64,000 nucleotides of DNA from JBMNPT01 sp050943735 (GCA_050943735.1 JBMNPT010000003.1:62001-126000); one strand, 5' to 3'; shown: positions 33,292-42,923, counted from the stretch's first letter. Made by a program: numbers and translations. The notes: generated by a model not told the origin, from the letters alone.

Positions 33292-35571
33292 ATGGGAGAT
33301 ATGGTTTATGGACTGCTGTTGGCCGGCGCGTTGGGGAGTGGGACCGCTCTGTTTTTGCTGGCCTTCCAATGGCTAGTGCGGGAGCACATGACGGCCAAGT
33401 GGCATGCTGGCATCTGGCTGGTTTTGTTTGTGCAGCTGGCGGGAATTTCGCTGTGGATCGATAAGGCCAGTACGCTGTCGCTGTGGAATCTGCTGCCCAT
33501 CCCCCAGGCCATGGAGTTTCTGCGTCACTGGGTGGAACGCATCACACACTGGGCCTATACCGGCACTGCGCCCACAGAGATCATTCGTCTGCAGGATTTT
33601 CTGACCACTTCCGTTTTGCTGGATGGAAGAGCGAATGACTTTCTGTCAATGGCCAGCCGAGGGGCTGTTTTTCTCTGGGCAGGGGTGGCAGTGGTTCTGA
33701 TCGTGATCCATTTTGGGATGGCGGTGCGGCTGCATAGGCGCATTGGTCATTGTCCGGAGGCACCCTCCTCTCTGAAACAGCGGGTACAAAAACTGAGTGA
33801 TCAATATTTCCAGGGGACCATGCCGGTTTCCATCCGGCTGGCAGAGGAAGGGCATTCCCCTTATGTGTGCGGATTCATTCGGCCCATTCTGGTCATTCCC
33901 GCTCACATGGCAGACCAGCTGGACGACCGGGTTTTACTGCATGAACTTTCCCATTTGTATCATTGGGACGTGGGAAAGAATTATCTCATTTTGCTGTTTC
34001 GCTTCGCCTACTGGTGGAATCCGCTGCTCTGGTGGATTTTAGGGCGGGTGAGCGATGATTTGGAAACCGCCTGCGATGAACGGGTGCTGGCTCTGTTAGA
34101 GCCTTCGCAGCAGGTGGATTACGGACGGTTGCTGTTGTCCATGGTGGAGCCTGCCTTTCGGCGCCGGATGGGAACTTCCTGCATTGCGGGAGGAGAATCC
34201 CACATTCGCAGGCGGGTGATTCGAACCGCTCGTTTTAAGGAAATCACTTCTTTCAGCCGACGCACTGGTGTGGTGATGGCCTTTTTGCTGCTGATTTTAT
34301 GCAGCGCCATGCCAGTGGGGGCTCAACTGAATGACCATGCGGTGGAATGGAAAACGCCCGAAACATGGGAGTCCGAATTGCGTGTCCCCAAAGCCAGTGA
34401 TCCCATGCAGGCACTGTGGGCCTATGGCTGGGGCACTGTGGCGGACAACGGATGGTATCGGTATGCGGTGGCCGAACAAACAAAGCAGGCAGAGCTGGAG
34501 CAGGAATTTCTGCAAAATCAGCAAAATGGGCTGGCCAATCCCTGGCATTGGTCTGGAGAAGTTTTCTCCCGACAGATGCAGGACAGTGACCGGTGGCATT
34601 CGGTACTGTATTTACAGGACCATCTGACGGAGGCGCAGGAACAGGATATGCGCCGGCAGGTGAGTGGTGATCCCCAGTGGTTCCGCACCTATACGCCGGA
34701 GCAGCTGGAGGAAGCACATGTGCTGTGGCAATCTGTGGGATTTCAGGTGTACAATCTGGTCCGGCAGGGAGAGGTGTATGGAGCCACAGTGGAATATCCT
34801 CTCAATATGGAAGAAGAGGAAGTGCAAAAAGAGGGTGAGACAGATGTGATGTTCCGGCATCACTATGTGGTGGATACCGTCCGTATCTTTCAGGAGGATG
34901 GCCGCTGGGTGGTGCGTCGGATCAACCGCCAGCTGATGGACAACGCAACCGGCTTCCCAACAGCGGATCAGGTGTATACGTCACCTCTGCGGTATGAGGG
35001 TGATAACGGTCAGTGCGGAGTTTCCTTCCAGCTGGCGCTGTTTGTGGGAGAGAGCACTACCCAGCAAGTCAATCTGCTCACGGGAGACATCAAGGAAGAG
35101 GAGAGCCAGACCAATCCCATGCTGCAGATGATGGGGTTTGGCCAGGAAGACCTCAATTTTGTCCGGCACTCCAATGCGGAGGGCTGGCTGTGGGCCAAAG
35201 GAGAGCTGTTATTGCCCATGGCGGGGCAGCTGCAGCGTCTGTCGGAAATCAAAAATGGCCGGCATGCCTGGTCGGAAGGAGTGCAGCGGGAGAGTTGGAT
35301 GTCTGTGGCCCCCTATGATGGAAACGGCAGCGTCAGTGCCCAAGTGGAAGGGATGCTGATGCGGGAGGACTACCAGGGCAATTTGTACGTGCTGATGGAT
35401 AACCAGGGACGGCAGCGGATTATCCTGGACCTGTACCGTATTTTTGAGGAACGGAAAGACCTGCCGCGGGAGCTCTACTACGCCACCAAGTGGAGCGTAT
35501 TTCCCTTGCAGGAGATGATTCTGCGGCCAGTGGTAGATGAGGAGGTGTTCGGGAATGAATCAGGACAGTGA
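33292..35571 (+). CDS. M56 family (BlaR1-like) membrane metallopeptidase with an unusual extracellular region
   Basis: A 759-residue antirepressor-type protein. The N-terminal part has several membrane segments, and the cytoplasmic zinc peptidase domain has HELSH at residues 217-221 followed by YHWDVGKNYLILLF and the conserved DDLETACDERVL. After a last membrane segment near residue 335 (VVMAFLLLILCSAMPVGA) comes a region of about 410 residues, probably extracellular. In BlaR1 this would be a penicillin-binding domain of about 250 residues with SxxK; I see no such motif, only Trp- and Gln-rich sequence such as VPKASDPMQALWAYGWGTV. The stimulus is therefore unknown. It follows blaI by three bases and overlaps the next gene. 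Confidence 0.88.
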   Translation: MGDMVYGLLLAGALGSGTALFLLAFQWLVREHMTAKWHAGIWLVLFVQLAGISLWIDKASTLSLWNLLPIPQAMEFLRHWVERITHWAYTGTAPTEIIRLQDFLTTSVLLDGRANDFLSMASRGAVFLWAGVAVVLIVIHFGMAVRLHRRIGHCPEAPSSLKQRVQKLSDQYFQGTMPVSIRLAEEGHSPYVCGFIRPILVIPAHMADQLDDRVLLHELSHLYHWDVGKNYLILLFRFAYWWNPLLWWILGRVSDDLETACDERVLALLEPSQQVDYGRLLLSMVEPAFRRRMGTSCIAGGESHIRRRVIRTARFKEITSFSRRTGVVMAFLLLILCSAMPVGAQLNDHAVEWKTPETWESELRVPKASDPMQALWAYGWGTVADNGWYRYAVAEQTKQAELEQEFLQNQQNGLANPWHWSGEVFSRQMQDSDRWHSVLYLQDHLTEAQEQDMRRQVSGDPQWFRTYTPEQLEEAHVLWQSVGFQVYNLVRQGEVYGATVEYPLNMEEEEVQKEGETDVMFRHHYVVDTVRIFQEDGRWVVRRINRQLMDNATGFPTADQVYTSPLRYEGDNGQCGVSFQLALFVGESTTQQVNLLTGDIKEEESQTNPMLQMMGFGQEDLNFVRHSNAEGWLWAKGELLLPMAGQLQRLSEIKNGRHAWSEGVQRESWMSVAPYDGNGSVSAQVEGMLMREDYQGNLYVLMDNQGRQRIILDLYRIFEERKDLPRELYYATKWSVFPLQEMILRPVVDEEVFGNESGQ

Positions 35572-36121
35572 AGCGTTGCGTACGGAAGTCCGCCATGTGG
35601 CGTTGGGACTGGTGTTCTGTTCCTTTTCCCTTACGCTCAGCATCGGCATTGTGGTCATTGATATATTGCCCGATCTGTTTGGAGTGCTGTACTTTCTCAC
35701 TTTTCTCCGAAGGTGCCGGGGAGAAAAGCTCTCTTGGCCGCTGCGTCTGTGTGGATGGTATGGCGTGGCATACGGCATCTCCATGCTGGTACAGTGGTAT
35801 CGGCTGATTCCTGCCATGCAGGCTTTTATGGAGCGCTGGGGAGTTTTGCTGTGGCAAATCTGCCTGCTCATCCTGCTGTGGTATGTGTTTGAGGGGCTGA
35901 TCGAGCTGAGCCGGCAGGCAGGCCGAGAGGATTATGTGCAGAGCGGGCTGTGGTTTCAGCGGGTGCTGGCGGTCAGCCAGTGTCTGGTGATTGTGGTGGT
36001 GTTCTGGCAAGCGCACGATCTGGAGGGGATTGCCATTGTGCTGTCCCTCTTGGTGCGGCTGGCCATGGCCGCCTATGTTTCCAACAGTCAGGTCATTCTG
36101 CCCCAGCCGGAAACCGCGTAA
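35555..36121 (+). CDS. Small integral membrane protein of the blaI-M56 unit
   Basis: A 188-residue membrane protein I do not recognise. Five or six hydrophobic segments are visible, for example VALGLVFCSFSLTLSIGIVVI, WYGVAYGISMLVQW, LLWQICLLILLWYVF and VSQCLVIVVVFW. The start at 35555 has GGAGG nine bases upstream and overlaps the end of the M56 gene by 17 bases, so it is very likely translated with it. It could be the protected target, an accessory sensor or an effector of the system. A strong terminator follows. Confidence 0.8.
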   Translation: MNQDSEALRTEVRHVALGLVFCSFSLTLSIGIVVIDILPDLFGVLYFLTFLRRCRGEKLSWPLRLCGWYGVAYGISMLVQWYRLIPAMQAFMERWGVLLWQICLLILLWYVFEGLIELSRQAGREDYVQSGLWFQRVLAVSQCLVIVVVFWQAHDLEGIAIVLSLLVRLAMAAYVSNSQVILPQPETA

Positions 36122-36124
36122 AAT

Positions 36125-36156
36125 AAAACCCGGAGGAAAATTCCTCCGGGTTTTTT
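36125..36156 (+). terminator. Terminator of the blaI-M56 unit
   Basis: AAAACCCGGAGGAA pairs perfectly with TTCCTCCGGGTTTT and runs into TTTTTT. Confidence 0.95.
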
Positions 36157-36232
36157 GTGATTTCTCCGCATCTTTTGTGGCAAAAGTGGAAGGTTTTTCA
36201 GCAGGCGAACTATGGCGCATTGAAAAGGAACA

Positions 36233-36241
36233 TGCTATAAT
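36233..36241 (+). promoter_or_regulatory. Extended -10 promoter of the activase-pyrC-pyrF operon
   Basis: TGCTATAAT at 36233-36241 is a full extended -10, and a second TATAAT overlaps it at 36241-36246. TTGAAA at 36220 is 10 or 15 bases upstream, too close for an ideal -35. The first gene starts at 36327 behind GGAGGT. Confidence 0.58.
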
Positions 36242-36326
36242 ATAATGGAATATGGTTTTTTTAATGCAATTTATCAATCATTTGTGTGCCCGCTGTGGGA
36301 AGGGTGAGGCACATGGAGGTTTATTT

Positions 36327-39284
36327 ATGATCAATGTAGGAATCGATATTGGGTCCACCACCGCCAAGGTCGTGGTGATGGATCAGGACGCCGTTGTATT
36401 TCAGCGATACGAACGGCATTTTTCACAGGTGCGGCAAAAGACGGTGGAATTGCTGCGGGAGGCCCGTCCCGTTTTGGAGGGCAAACAGTTTCGCATTGCC
36501 ATTTCAGGTTCCGCCGGATTTGGCGTGTCCAAGGCGGCGGATGTGGAATTTGTACAGGAAGTGTTTGCCACCGGTGAAGCGGTGAAAGCCAAGGTGCCGG
36601 ATACCGATATTGTCATTGAGCTGGGGGGCGAAGACGCCAAAATCATCTTTCTCACCGGCGGTCTGGAAGAGCGAATGAACGGTACCTGTGCGGGGGGCAC
36701 AGGCGCTTTTATTGACCAGATGGCCACGCTGCTCAATGTGACCACTCCCGATCTGGATCAGCTGAGTCTGGATCATCACACCATTTATCCCATTGCCTCC
36801 CGGTGCGGAGTTTTTGCCAAAACTGACATTCAGCCGCTGCTCAACCAGGGAGCACGCAAGGAGGACATTGCTGCCAGTATCTACCAGGCGGTGGTAGATC
36901 AGACCATTACGGGGTTGGCCCAGGGCCGGGAGATCACCGGCAAAATTCTCTTTTTGGGTGGTCCTCTGTATTTCCTCAAAGGGCTGCAGCAGCGCTTTGT
37001 GGAAACCCTGAAACTCAATGAGGACACAGCGGTTTTCCCGGATTTTGCACCTTATGCGGTGGCCATTGGAGCTGCCATGTACGCCTCGGCCAATGGAGAT
37101 GATACCGACTATGACACCCTGCTGCAAAAGCTGGAGAATTCCACGGGAGAAGTGCGCATCAGCCGAGTGTTGCCTCCGCTCTTCCGCGACCGGGAAGAGT
37201 ATGACGCCTTTTTACAGCGGCATGGTCAGGCCACCATTCGGGAGATTGACCCCGCTCATTTTACGGGAGACGCCTATTTGGGCATTGACTGCGGAAGCAC
37301 TACAACCAAATTGGCATTGGTCAACGATGAGGGAGAAATTCTCTATCAGTATTATGGACCCAACAAGGGCAATCCTGTGGTAGTCATCCGGGAACAGCTG
37401 ACTCACATCTGGAAAATCTGCGGTGATCACATTTCCATCAAAGCCAGCGTGGTGACCGGCTATGGGGAAGAACTGATCAAAAATGCTTTTGACACCGATG
37501 CGGGCATCGTGGAAACCATGGCGCATTTCAAAGCCGCCCGGCATTTCTGCCCCCAGGTGGATTTCATTCTGGACATCGGCGGACAGGACATGAAGTGCTT
37601 CAAAATTAAAAATGACTCCATTGACAGCATCATGCTCAATGAGGCCTGTTCCAGTGGTTGTGGTTCTTTCCTTGAGACCTTTGCCCGTTCCATGGGATAT
37701 GATATTCAGGAATTTGCCCAGCGCGGACTGTTTTCTCAGCAGCCGGTGGATTTGGGTTCCCGTTGTACGGTGTTTATGAACTCCTCGGTGAAGCAGGCGC
37801 AAAAGGAAGGCGCCAGTGTGGAGGATATCTCCGCCGGTCTTTCCATGAGTGTGGTGAAAAATGCCATTTACAAGGTCATTCGGGCCCACAGCGCCGATGA
37901 ACTGGGCGAGTATATTGTAGTGCAGGGCGGTACTTTCCTCAATGACGCCGTGTTGCGCAGTTTTGAGCAGGAGCTGGGGCGCAATGTTATCCGTCCGGCC
38001 ATTGCGGGACTGATGGGAGCCTATGGTGCTGCGCTATATGGCCGGGATATGGGGCTGGAGTGTTCCACGCTGATGGGCCCTGACGCGCTGGAGCATTTCA
38101 CTCACAGCGCAAAGCCGGTTACCTGTGGGCTGTGCACCAACCACTGCAGTCTGACGGTCAATCAGTTCGCCGGAGGCAGACGGTTTATTTCGGGCAATAA
38201 GTGCGGTCGCCCCTTGGGACAGAGCGCCGCGCAGGATATCCCGGACATCTTTGCCTTCAAGCTTGACCGCATTCGCAATATGCAGCCGGTTCCGGGTCCA
38301 CGGGGCAAAATTGGTATGCCGCTGGGGCTCAACATGTACGAAAACATCCAATTCTGGAATGTATTCCTCTCCAGCCTGGGATTTGAAGTGGTATTTTCGG
38401 ACATCTCCTCTCAGGAGATGTATGCAAAGGGGCGGTATTCCATTCCCTCGGATACCGCATGTTATCCCGCCAAATTGATGCATGGTCATATAGAGGACTT
38501 GCTGGAAAAGGGAATCACCACCATTTTTTATCCCTGTCTTACATACAATTTTGACGAGCACAGCGGGGACAATCACTTCAACTGCCCGGTGGTGGCCTAT
38601 TACCCCGAACTGCTTCACGCCAATGTGAAAAAACTGCGCAATGTGCAGTTCCTGTATCCCTATCTGGGCATTCACAAAAAGGATGTTTTCATTGAGGGAG
38701 CGCACAAATTCCTCACTCAATACTGGCCGGATATCACCCATGAACAGGTGATCGAGGCGGCTGATGCGGCCTATGCAGCTCACCATCAGTGGCAGAATGA
38801 TTTGAAAATCGCGGGACGGGAGGCCATGGCCTACGCCCGGGAACATGGTAAAAAAATCATTGTATTGGCCGGACGTCCCTACCATGTGGACCCCGAGATC
38901 AACCATGGCATTGCCCAGCTGATTCGTTCGCTGGGACTGGTGGTCATCACTGAGGATTGTGTCAGCGATCTGGTGGTGCCCTATAAGGCTCATGTGCTCA
39001 ATCAGTGGACTTATCACGCCCGGCTGTATAATGCCGCCAAATATGTCACCCAACATGATGATATGGAGCTGGTTCAGTTGGTTTCCTTTGGCTGCGGCAT
39101 TGATGCCATCACCACCGACGAAGTGCGGGAAATTCTGGAGAACAAGGGAAAATTCTATACCCAGCTCAAAATTGACGAGATCAACAATCTGGGAGCGGTG
39201 AAAATCCGGATCCGCAGTTTGATCGCCGCTATGGAAGAGCGGGAACGCAATCAAACCAAGAAAAAGAGAAAATGGAGAGGATGA
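36327..39284 (+). CDS. Acyl-CoA dehydratase activase-related ATPase (HgdC/BadF-like, two ATPase domains)
   Basis: A 985-residue protein with two tandem BcrAD/BadFG-type ATPase domains of the ASKHA fold. The first starts NVGIDIGSTTAKVVVMD with the iron-sulfur Cys in NGTCAGGTGAFIDQ and SRCGVFAKTDI; the second starts LGIDCGSTTTKLALV near residue 320 with NEACSSGCGSFLETFA and SRCTVFMNSS. From about residue 600 there is a DUF2229-type region with further Cys (CGLCTNHCSLTVN, GNKCGRPLG, TACYPAKLMHG). Such activators fire electrons into 2-hydroxyacyl-CoA dehydratases, but the large stand-alone form has no proven substrate. In relatives it is usually fused with the next gene in one ~1400-residue protein. 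It heads the operon with pyrC and pyrF. Confidence 0.9.
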   Translation: MINVGIDIGSTTAKVVVMDQDAVVFQRYERHFSQVRQKTVELLREARPVLEGKQFRIAISGSAGFGVSKAADVEFVQEVFATGEAVKAKVPDTDIVIELGGEDAKIIFLTGGLEERMNGTCAGGTGAFIDQMATLLNVTTPDLDQLSLDHHTIYPIASRCGVFAKTDIQPLLNQGARKEDIAASIYQAVVDQTITGLAQGREITGKILFLGGPLYFLKGLQQRFVETLKLNEDTAVFPDFAPYAVAIGAAMYASANGDDTDYDTLLQKLENSTGEVRISRVLPPLFRDREEYDAFLQRHGQATIREIDPAHFTGDAYLGIDCGSTTTKLALVNDEGEILYQYYGPNKGNPVVVIREQLTHIWKICGDHISIKASVVTGYGEELIKNAFDTDAGIVETMAHFKAARHFCPQVDFILDIGGQDMKCFKIKNDSIDSIMLNEACSSGCGSFLETFARSMGYDIQEFAQRGLFSQQPVDLGSRCTVFMNSSVKQAQKEGASVEDISAGLSMSVVKNAIYKVIRAHSADELGEYIVVQGGTFLNDAVLRSFEQELGRNVIRPAIAGLMGAYGAALYGRDMGLECSTLMGPDALEHFTHSAKPVTCGLCTNHCSLTVNQFAGGRRFISGNKCGRPLGQSAAQDIPDIFAFKLDRIRNMQPVPGPRGKIGMPLGLNMYENIQFWNVFLSSLGFEVVFSDISSQEMYAKGRYSIPSDTACYPAKLMHGHIEDLLEKGITTIFYPCLTYNFDEHSGDNHFNCPVVAYYPELLHANVKKLRNVQFLYPYLGIHKKDVFIEGAHKFLTQYWPDITHEQVIEAADAAYAAHHQWQNDLKIAGREAMAYAREHGKKIIVLAGRPYHVDPEINHGIAQLIRSLGLVVITEDCVSDLVVPYKAHVLNQWTYHARLYNAAKYVTQHDDMELVQLVSFGCGIDAITTDEVREILENKGKFYTQLKIDEINNLGAVKIRIRSLIAAMEERERNQTKKKRKWRG

Positions 39285-39289
39285 TCGCC

Positions 39290-40567
39290 ATGCGCAATAA
39301 AACACAGGATACCGAACGGGCGGTCTTTACCAAGGCCATGCGGAAGGAGTACACCATTTTGGTGCCTACCATGTTGCCTGTTCATTTCAAATTTTTTCAG
39401 GAAATTTTTCGTCAGCATGGTTACAAGGTGGACATTTTGGACACCAGCGGGCCGACTGTAGTAGAAGAAGGCCTGAAAAATGTACACAACGATACCTGCT
39501 ATCCGGCTCTGGTGGTCATCGGACAGCTGATGGAAGCGGTGAAAAGCGGACGATATGATCCGCATAAAATTGCTCTGCTGCTTTCTCAGACAGGCGGCGG
39601 CTGCCGGGCGTCTAACTATATCCACCTGCTGCGAAAAGCACTGAAAAAGAGCGGATACGGCTATATTCCGGTCATTTCCCTGAACATGGGCGGGCTGGAG
39701 AAAAACCCGGGCTTCCAGCTGAATCTCACCATCGCCATGAAGCTGATTTACGCGGTGATTCTGGGAGACCTTTTCATGCTGTTGGCCAACCAGTGCCGTC
39801 CCTACGAAATCAACCCCGGCGACACCGACCGGGTGGTGGATGAGCAGGTGAAAAAATGCATGGATGCGCTGCTGGACAAAAAAATCTTCCATGTGCGCTC
39901 CATCAAATTTGAATATCAGTCCATTCTGGATGCCTTTGCGGCAATTCCCCGCCGGCAGGAGGAAAAACCCCGGGTGGGCATTGTAGGTGAAATCTATGTA
40001 AAATTCTCCCCGTTGGGCAACAACCATCTGGAAGATTTTCTGTTGTCTGAGGGCTGTGAGGTGGTTATGCCCGGATTGTTGGATTTCTGCATGTATTGCT
40101 TGTACAACGGCATCATCGATCACAAGCTGTATGGCAGCCGGCTGGCCCATCTGGTGGCCTCCCGGTTTGGGTTTGACTTTTTGCTCAAAAAGCAGAAGGC
40201 CATGATTTCCGTCATTGAGAAACATGGCGTATTCCGGGCCCCCACCGCTTTTGATCACACCAAGGATCTGGCGGACGGTTACATCAACCATGGAGTAAAA
40301 ATGGGTGAAGGATGGCTGCTGACGGCCGAAATGCTGGAGCTCATTGAGCAGGGGGTCAACAACATTGTGTGCACCCAGCCCTTTGGCTGCCTGCCCAACC
40401 ACATTGTGGCCAAAGGCATGATGCACGCCATCAAGGAAAAGCACCCCCAGGCCAACATTGTGGCGGTGGACTACGACCCCGGCGCCAGTGAGGTCAACCA
40501 GCAGAACCGCATCAAGCTGATGCTGGCCAACGCTCGGGTGGCCATGACGGTAGGAGGAGAGAAGTGA
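39290..40567 (+). CDS. 2-hydroxyacyl-CoA dehydratase-like (HgdB-related) protein
   Basis: A 425-residue protein related to the dehydratase component HgdB and to the C-terminal part of large activase-like proteins. Conserved Cys occur in NDTCYPALVVIGQ, TGGGCRASNYIHLL, DFCMYCLYN and VCTQPFGCLPNH, suggesting an iron-sulfur cluster. ATGs at 39272, 39281 and 39290 are in frame; GGAGAGG at 39274-39280 is well spaced only for 39290, which begins just after the upstream stop. It ends one base before the pyrC start. It very likely forms a complex with the upstream activase; the reaction is unknown. Confidence 0.85.
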   Translation: MRNKTQDTERAVFTKAMRKEYTILVPTMLPVHFKFFQEIFRQHGYKVDILDTSGPTVVEEGLKNVHNDTCYPALVVIGQLMEAVKSGRYDPHKIALLLSQTGGGCRASNYIHLLRKALKKSGYGYIPVISLNMGGLEKNPGFQLNLTIAMKLIYAVILGDLFMLLANQCRPYEINPGDTDRVVDEQVKKCMDALLDKKIFHVRSIKFEYQSILDAFAAIPRRQEEKPRVGIVGEIYVKFSPLGNNHLEDFLLSEGCEVVMPGLLDFCMYCLYNGIIDHKLYGSRLAHLVASRFGFDFLLKKQKAMISVIEKHGVFRAPTAFDHTKDLADGYINHGVKMGEGWLLTAEMLELIEQGVNNIVCTQPFGCLPNHIVAKGMMHAIKEKHPQANIVAVDYDPGASEVNQQNRIKLMLANARVAMTVGGEK

Positions 40568-40568
40568 C

Positions 40569-41855
40569 ATGAAAATGGACCTGAAGCTGCACCATATCCG
40601 GCTGGTGGATCCCTCTTGCGGCCGGGATGAAGTGACTCATCTGTATGTGAAGGACGGCAAGGTGGCCGCCATCACGCTGGAAGAACTCCCTGCCACCCAG
40701 GTGTTGGACGGAACAGGGCTGACCGCTTTCCCGGGACTGGTGGATGTGCACTGTCATTTGCGGGACCCGGGACTCACTTATAAAGAAGATGTCATCACCG
40801 GTACCCAGGCGGCAGCGGCGGGAGGGATTACCACCATTTTTGCCATGCCCAACACCAAGCCAGTGACCGATAATGAGGAAACCATCCGCTACATTCAGCA
40901 GAAAGCCACCAATTGGGGAAGTGCCCATGTGCATGTGGTGCCGGCCATGACGGTGGGGACTCTGGGGAAAGAGCCGGCGGATTATCAGATGTATGTCCGC
41001 AACGGGATTTTGGCTATCAGTGATGACGGCAAGGAAGTTGCGGACCCGCTGGTGATGCGTCATGTGCTGGAAGGCGCCCGGCAGTATAATTTGGTGCCGG
41101 TGTGTCATTGCGACGACGTAACGCTGGTGCAGGGCGGCCTGATGAACGAGGGAGAGGTTTCCCGGCGTCTGGGGGTGCCAGGCAATCCTGCCGCGTCGGA
41201 AACGGTGGCGGTGGCCAGAGATATCCTGCTGGCGGAATATGTGGGATGGAAGGTGCATTTGCAGCACCTCAGCTGCGGTACCAGCATTGCGCTGGTGCGG
41301 GAGGCCAAAAAACGCGGCGTACAGGTGACATGCGAAACAGGTCCCCATTATTTCACCTTTACCGATGAGGCGGTGGAGAGCATTGGTCCCAATGCCCGGA
41401 TGAATCCGCCTTTGCGTACCGCTAGAGACCGGGAACTGATTTTGGAAGGAATTGCGGATGGTACGGTGGACTGCATTGCCACCGACCACGCGCCCCACAG
41501 CGTGGAGGAAAAAACCGGTCCGCTGGACAAGACCATGAACGGCATTGTGGGGTTTGAAACCTCCTTTGCTGCATCCTATACACAGCTGGTACTGGGGGGA
41601 GTGGTATCCTTCTCCAGACTGATCGAGCTGATGAGTACCTCACCGGCCAAACTGATGGGACTTTCCTGCGGCACGCTGCAGGTGGGCAGCCCAGCGGATA
41701 TTGCGGTGGCAGATCTCACCAAAACCTGGAAGGTAGACGCCAGTCAGTTCCGGTCCAAAGGACGCAATACGCCGTTTGAAGGCATGGAGCTCACTGGACG
41801 GATTCGGTATACCCTGCTGGATGGACAGTTGGTCTATCAGGATCCCACGCTTTGA
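40569..41855 (+). CDS. pyrC: Dihydroorotase
   Basis: Dihydroorotase, 428 residues, cyclises carbamoyl aspartate to dihydroorotate in pyrimidine synthesis. It is a class I amidohydrolase: the metal site HCHLRDPG (DVHCHLRDPGLTYKEDV), then FAMPNTKPV, the ligand His at VCHCDD and HLQHLSCG, and the Asp in IATDHAPHS. The start follows GGAGGAG and lies two bases after the previous stop, so it is tightly linked to the activase-like genes. Length and motifs are normal. Confidence 0.97.
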   Translation: MKMDLKLHHIRLVDPSCGRDEVTHLYVKDGKVAAITLEELPATQVLDGTGLTAFPGLVDVHCHLRDPGLTYKEDVITGTQAAAAGGITTIFAMPNTKPVTDNEETIRYIQQKATNWGSAHVHVVPAMTVGTLGKEPADYQMYVRNGILAISDDGKEVADPLVMRHVLEGARQYNLVPVCHCDDVTLVQGGLMNEGEVSRRLGVPGNPAASETVAVARDILLAEYVGWKVHLQHLSCGTSIALVREAKKRGVQVTCETGPHYFTFTDEAVESIGPNARMNPPLRTARDRELILEGIADGTVDCIATDHAPHSVEEKTGPLDKTMNGIVGFETSFAASYTQLVLGGVVSFSRLIELMSTSPAKLMGLSCGTLQVGSPADIAVADLTKTWKVDASQFRSKGRNTPFEGMELTGRIRYTLLDGQLVYQDPTL

Positions 41856-41882
41856 AATGTAAAATGATGAGGAGGAATCGGA

Positions 41883-42797
41883 ATGTCTGTAGATCGTCTG
41901 CTGGAGCAGATTCAGAAAAAGAAAAACCCGTCGGTGGCGGGACTGGACCCCAACTGGGCGTTTGTTCCGGATTTTATCAAGGAAAAATATTATAAAGAAT
42001 GCGGCAAAACTCTGGAGGCCTGTGCTCGTGCGGTACTGGAATTCAACCGCGGCCTGATCGACGCTCTGTATGACATTGTGCCGGCGGTCAAGCCCCAGGC
42101 GGCCTACTATGAACTGTACGGCTGGCAGGGAATGAAGGCCCTGGAAGAAACCATCGCCTATGCCCGGGAAAAGGGAATGTATGTCATCGCGGACATCAAG
42201 CGCAATGACATCGGCACCACTGCGGCGGCTTATGCCACTGCCTATCTGGGGCAGACCGATGTGGATGGTACCCCCATCTCCGCATTTGGTGCCGATAGTG
42301 TAACCGTCAATGGCTATCTGGGCACCGACGGCATTGAGCCTTTCCTGCAGGAATGCCGCAAAGGCAAGATGATTTTTGCTCTGGTGAAGACTTCTAACCC
42401 CTCTTCTGGTGAGCTGCAGGATTTGAAGATCGGGGATAAAACTGTCTATGAAACCATGGCTGGTATGGTCAACAACTGGGCGGAAAGCGCCATGGGAGAA
42501 GGCGCCTACTCTCAGGTGGGCGCAGTGGTGGGAGCCACTTATCCGGAACAGCAGAAGATTTTGCGCAAACTGATGCCCAAGGTCTTTTTCCTGGTGCCCG
42601 GATACGGCGCACAGGGAGCCACTGCGGCGGATATTGCCCATGCATTTGACTCCAACGGTCTGGGAGCCATTGTCAATTCCTCCCGTGGGATTATGTGCGC
42701 TTATAAAAAAGGAGACTGGAAGCCCCAGCAATATGCGGAAGCCGCTCGGGCGGAAGCCATTCGCATGCGGGATGAAATTGTGGCTGCCATTGGCTGA
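41883..42797 (+). CDS. pyrF: Orotidine 5'-phosphate decarboxylase (type 2)
   Basis: OMP decarboxylase of the long type 2 group, 304 residues, making UMP from OMP. The catalytic Lys/Asp array is in VIADIKRNDIGTTAAAYATA, and the N-terminus has SVAGLDPNW; the C-terminal phosphate-binding loop is around FLVPGYGAQGATAADI and NSSRGIM. GAGGAGGAATC lies before the ATG. It ends the operon, with a strong terminator after it. Confidence 0.97.
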   Translation: MSVDRLLEQIQKKKNPSVAGLDPNWAFVPDFIKEKYYKECGKTLEACARAVLEFNRGLIDALYDIVPAVKPQAAYYELYGWQGMKALEETIAYAREKGMYVIADIKRNDIGTTAAAYATAYLGQTDVDGTPISAFGADSVTVNGYLGTDGIEPFLQECRKGKMIFALVKTSNPSSGELQDLKIGDKTVYETMAGMVNNWAESAMGEGAYSQVGAVVGATYPEQQKILRKLMPKVFFLVPGYGAQGATAADIAHAFDSNGLGAIVNSSRGIMCAYKKGDWKPQQYAEAARAEAIRMRDEIVAAIG

Positions 42798-42802
42798 TAT
42801 AG

Positions 42803-42832
42803 AAACGGTGCTGAAAACAGCACCGTTTTTTT
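42803..42832 (+). terminator. Terminator after pyrF
   Basis: AAACGGTGCTG pairs with CAGCACCGTTT across AAAA and is followed by a T-run. Confidence 0.95.
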
Positions 42833-42856
42833 ATGCAAAAACACAACGGGAAATGC

Positions 42857-42885
42857 TTGCATTTTTATACATTACAGCGTATAAT
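42857..42885 (+). promoter_or_regulatory. Promoter of the MGS-like domain gene
   Basis: TTGCAT at 42857-42862 and TATAAT at 42880-42885 with a 17-base spacer. The gene starts at 42924. Confidence 0.82.
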
Positions 42886-42923
42886 AAAACCATCAAAAGA
42901 AATTACAGAAAGGGGCAGTCACT

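Noticed and set aside
39272..39290. Frameshift splitting one activase-dehydratase gene
   Set aside because: Both parts have clean ends, and a ribosome site with correct spacing precedes the second start, so a genuine split is more likely; only resequencing or relatives could exclude an error.
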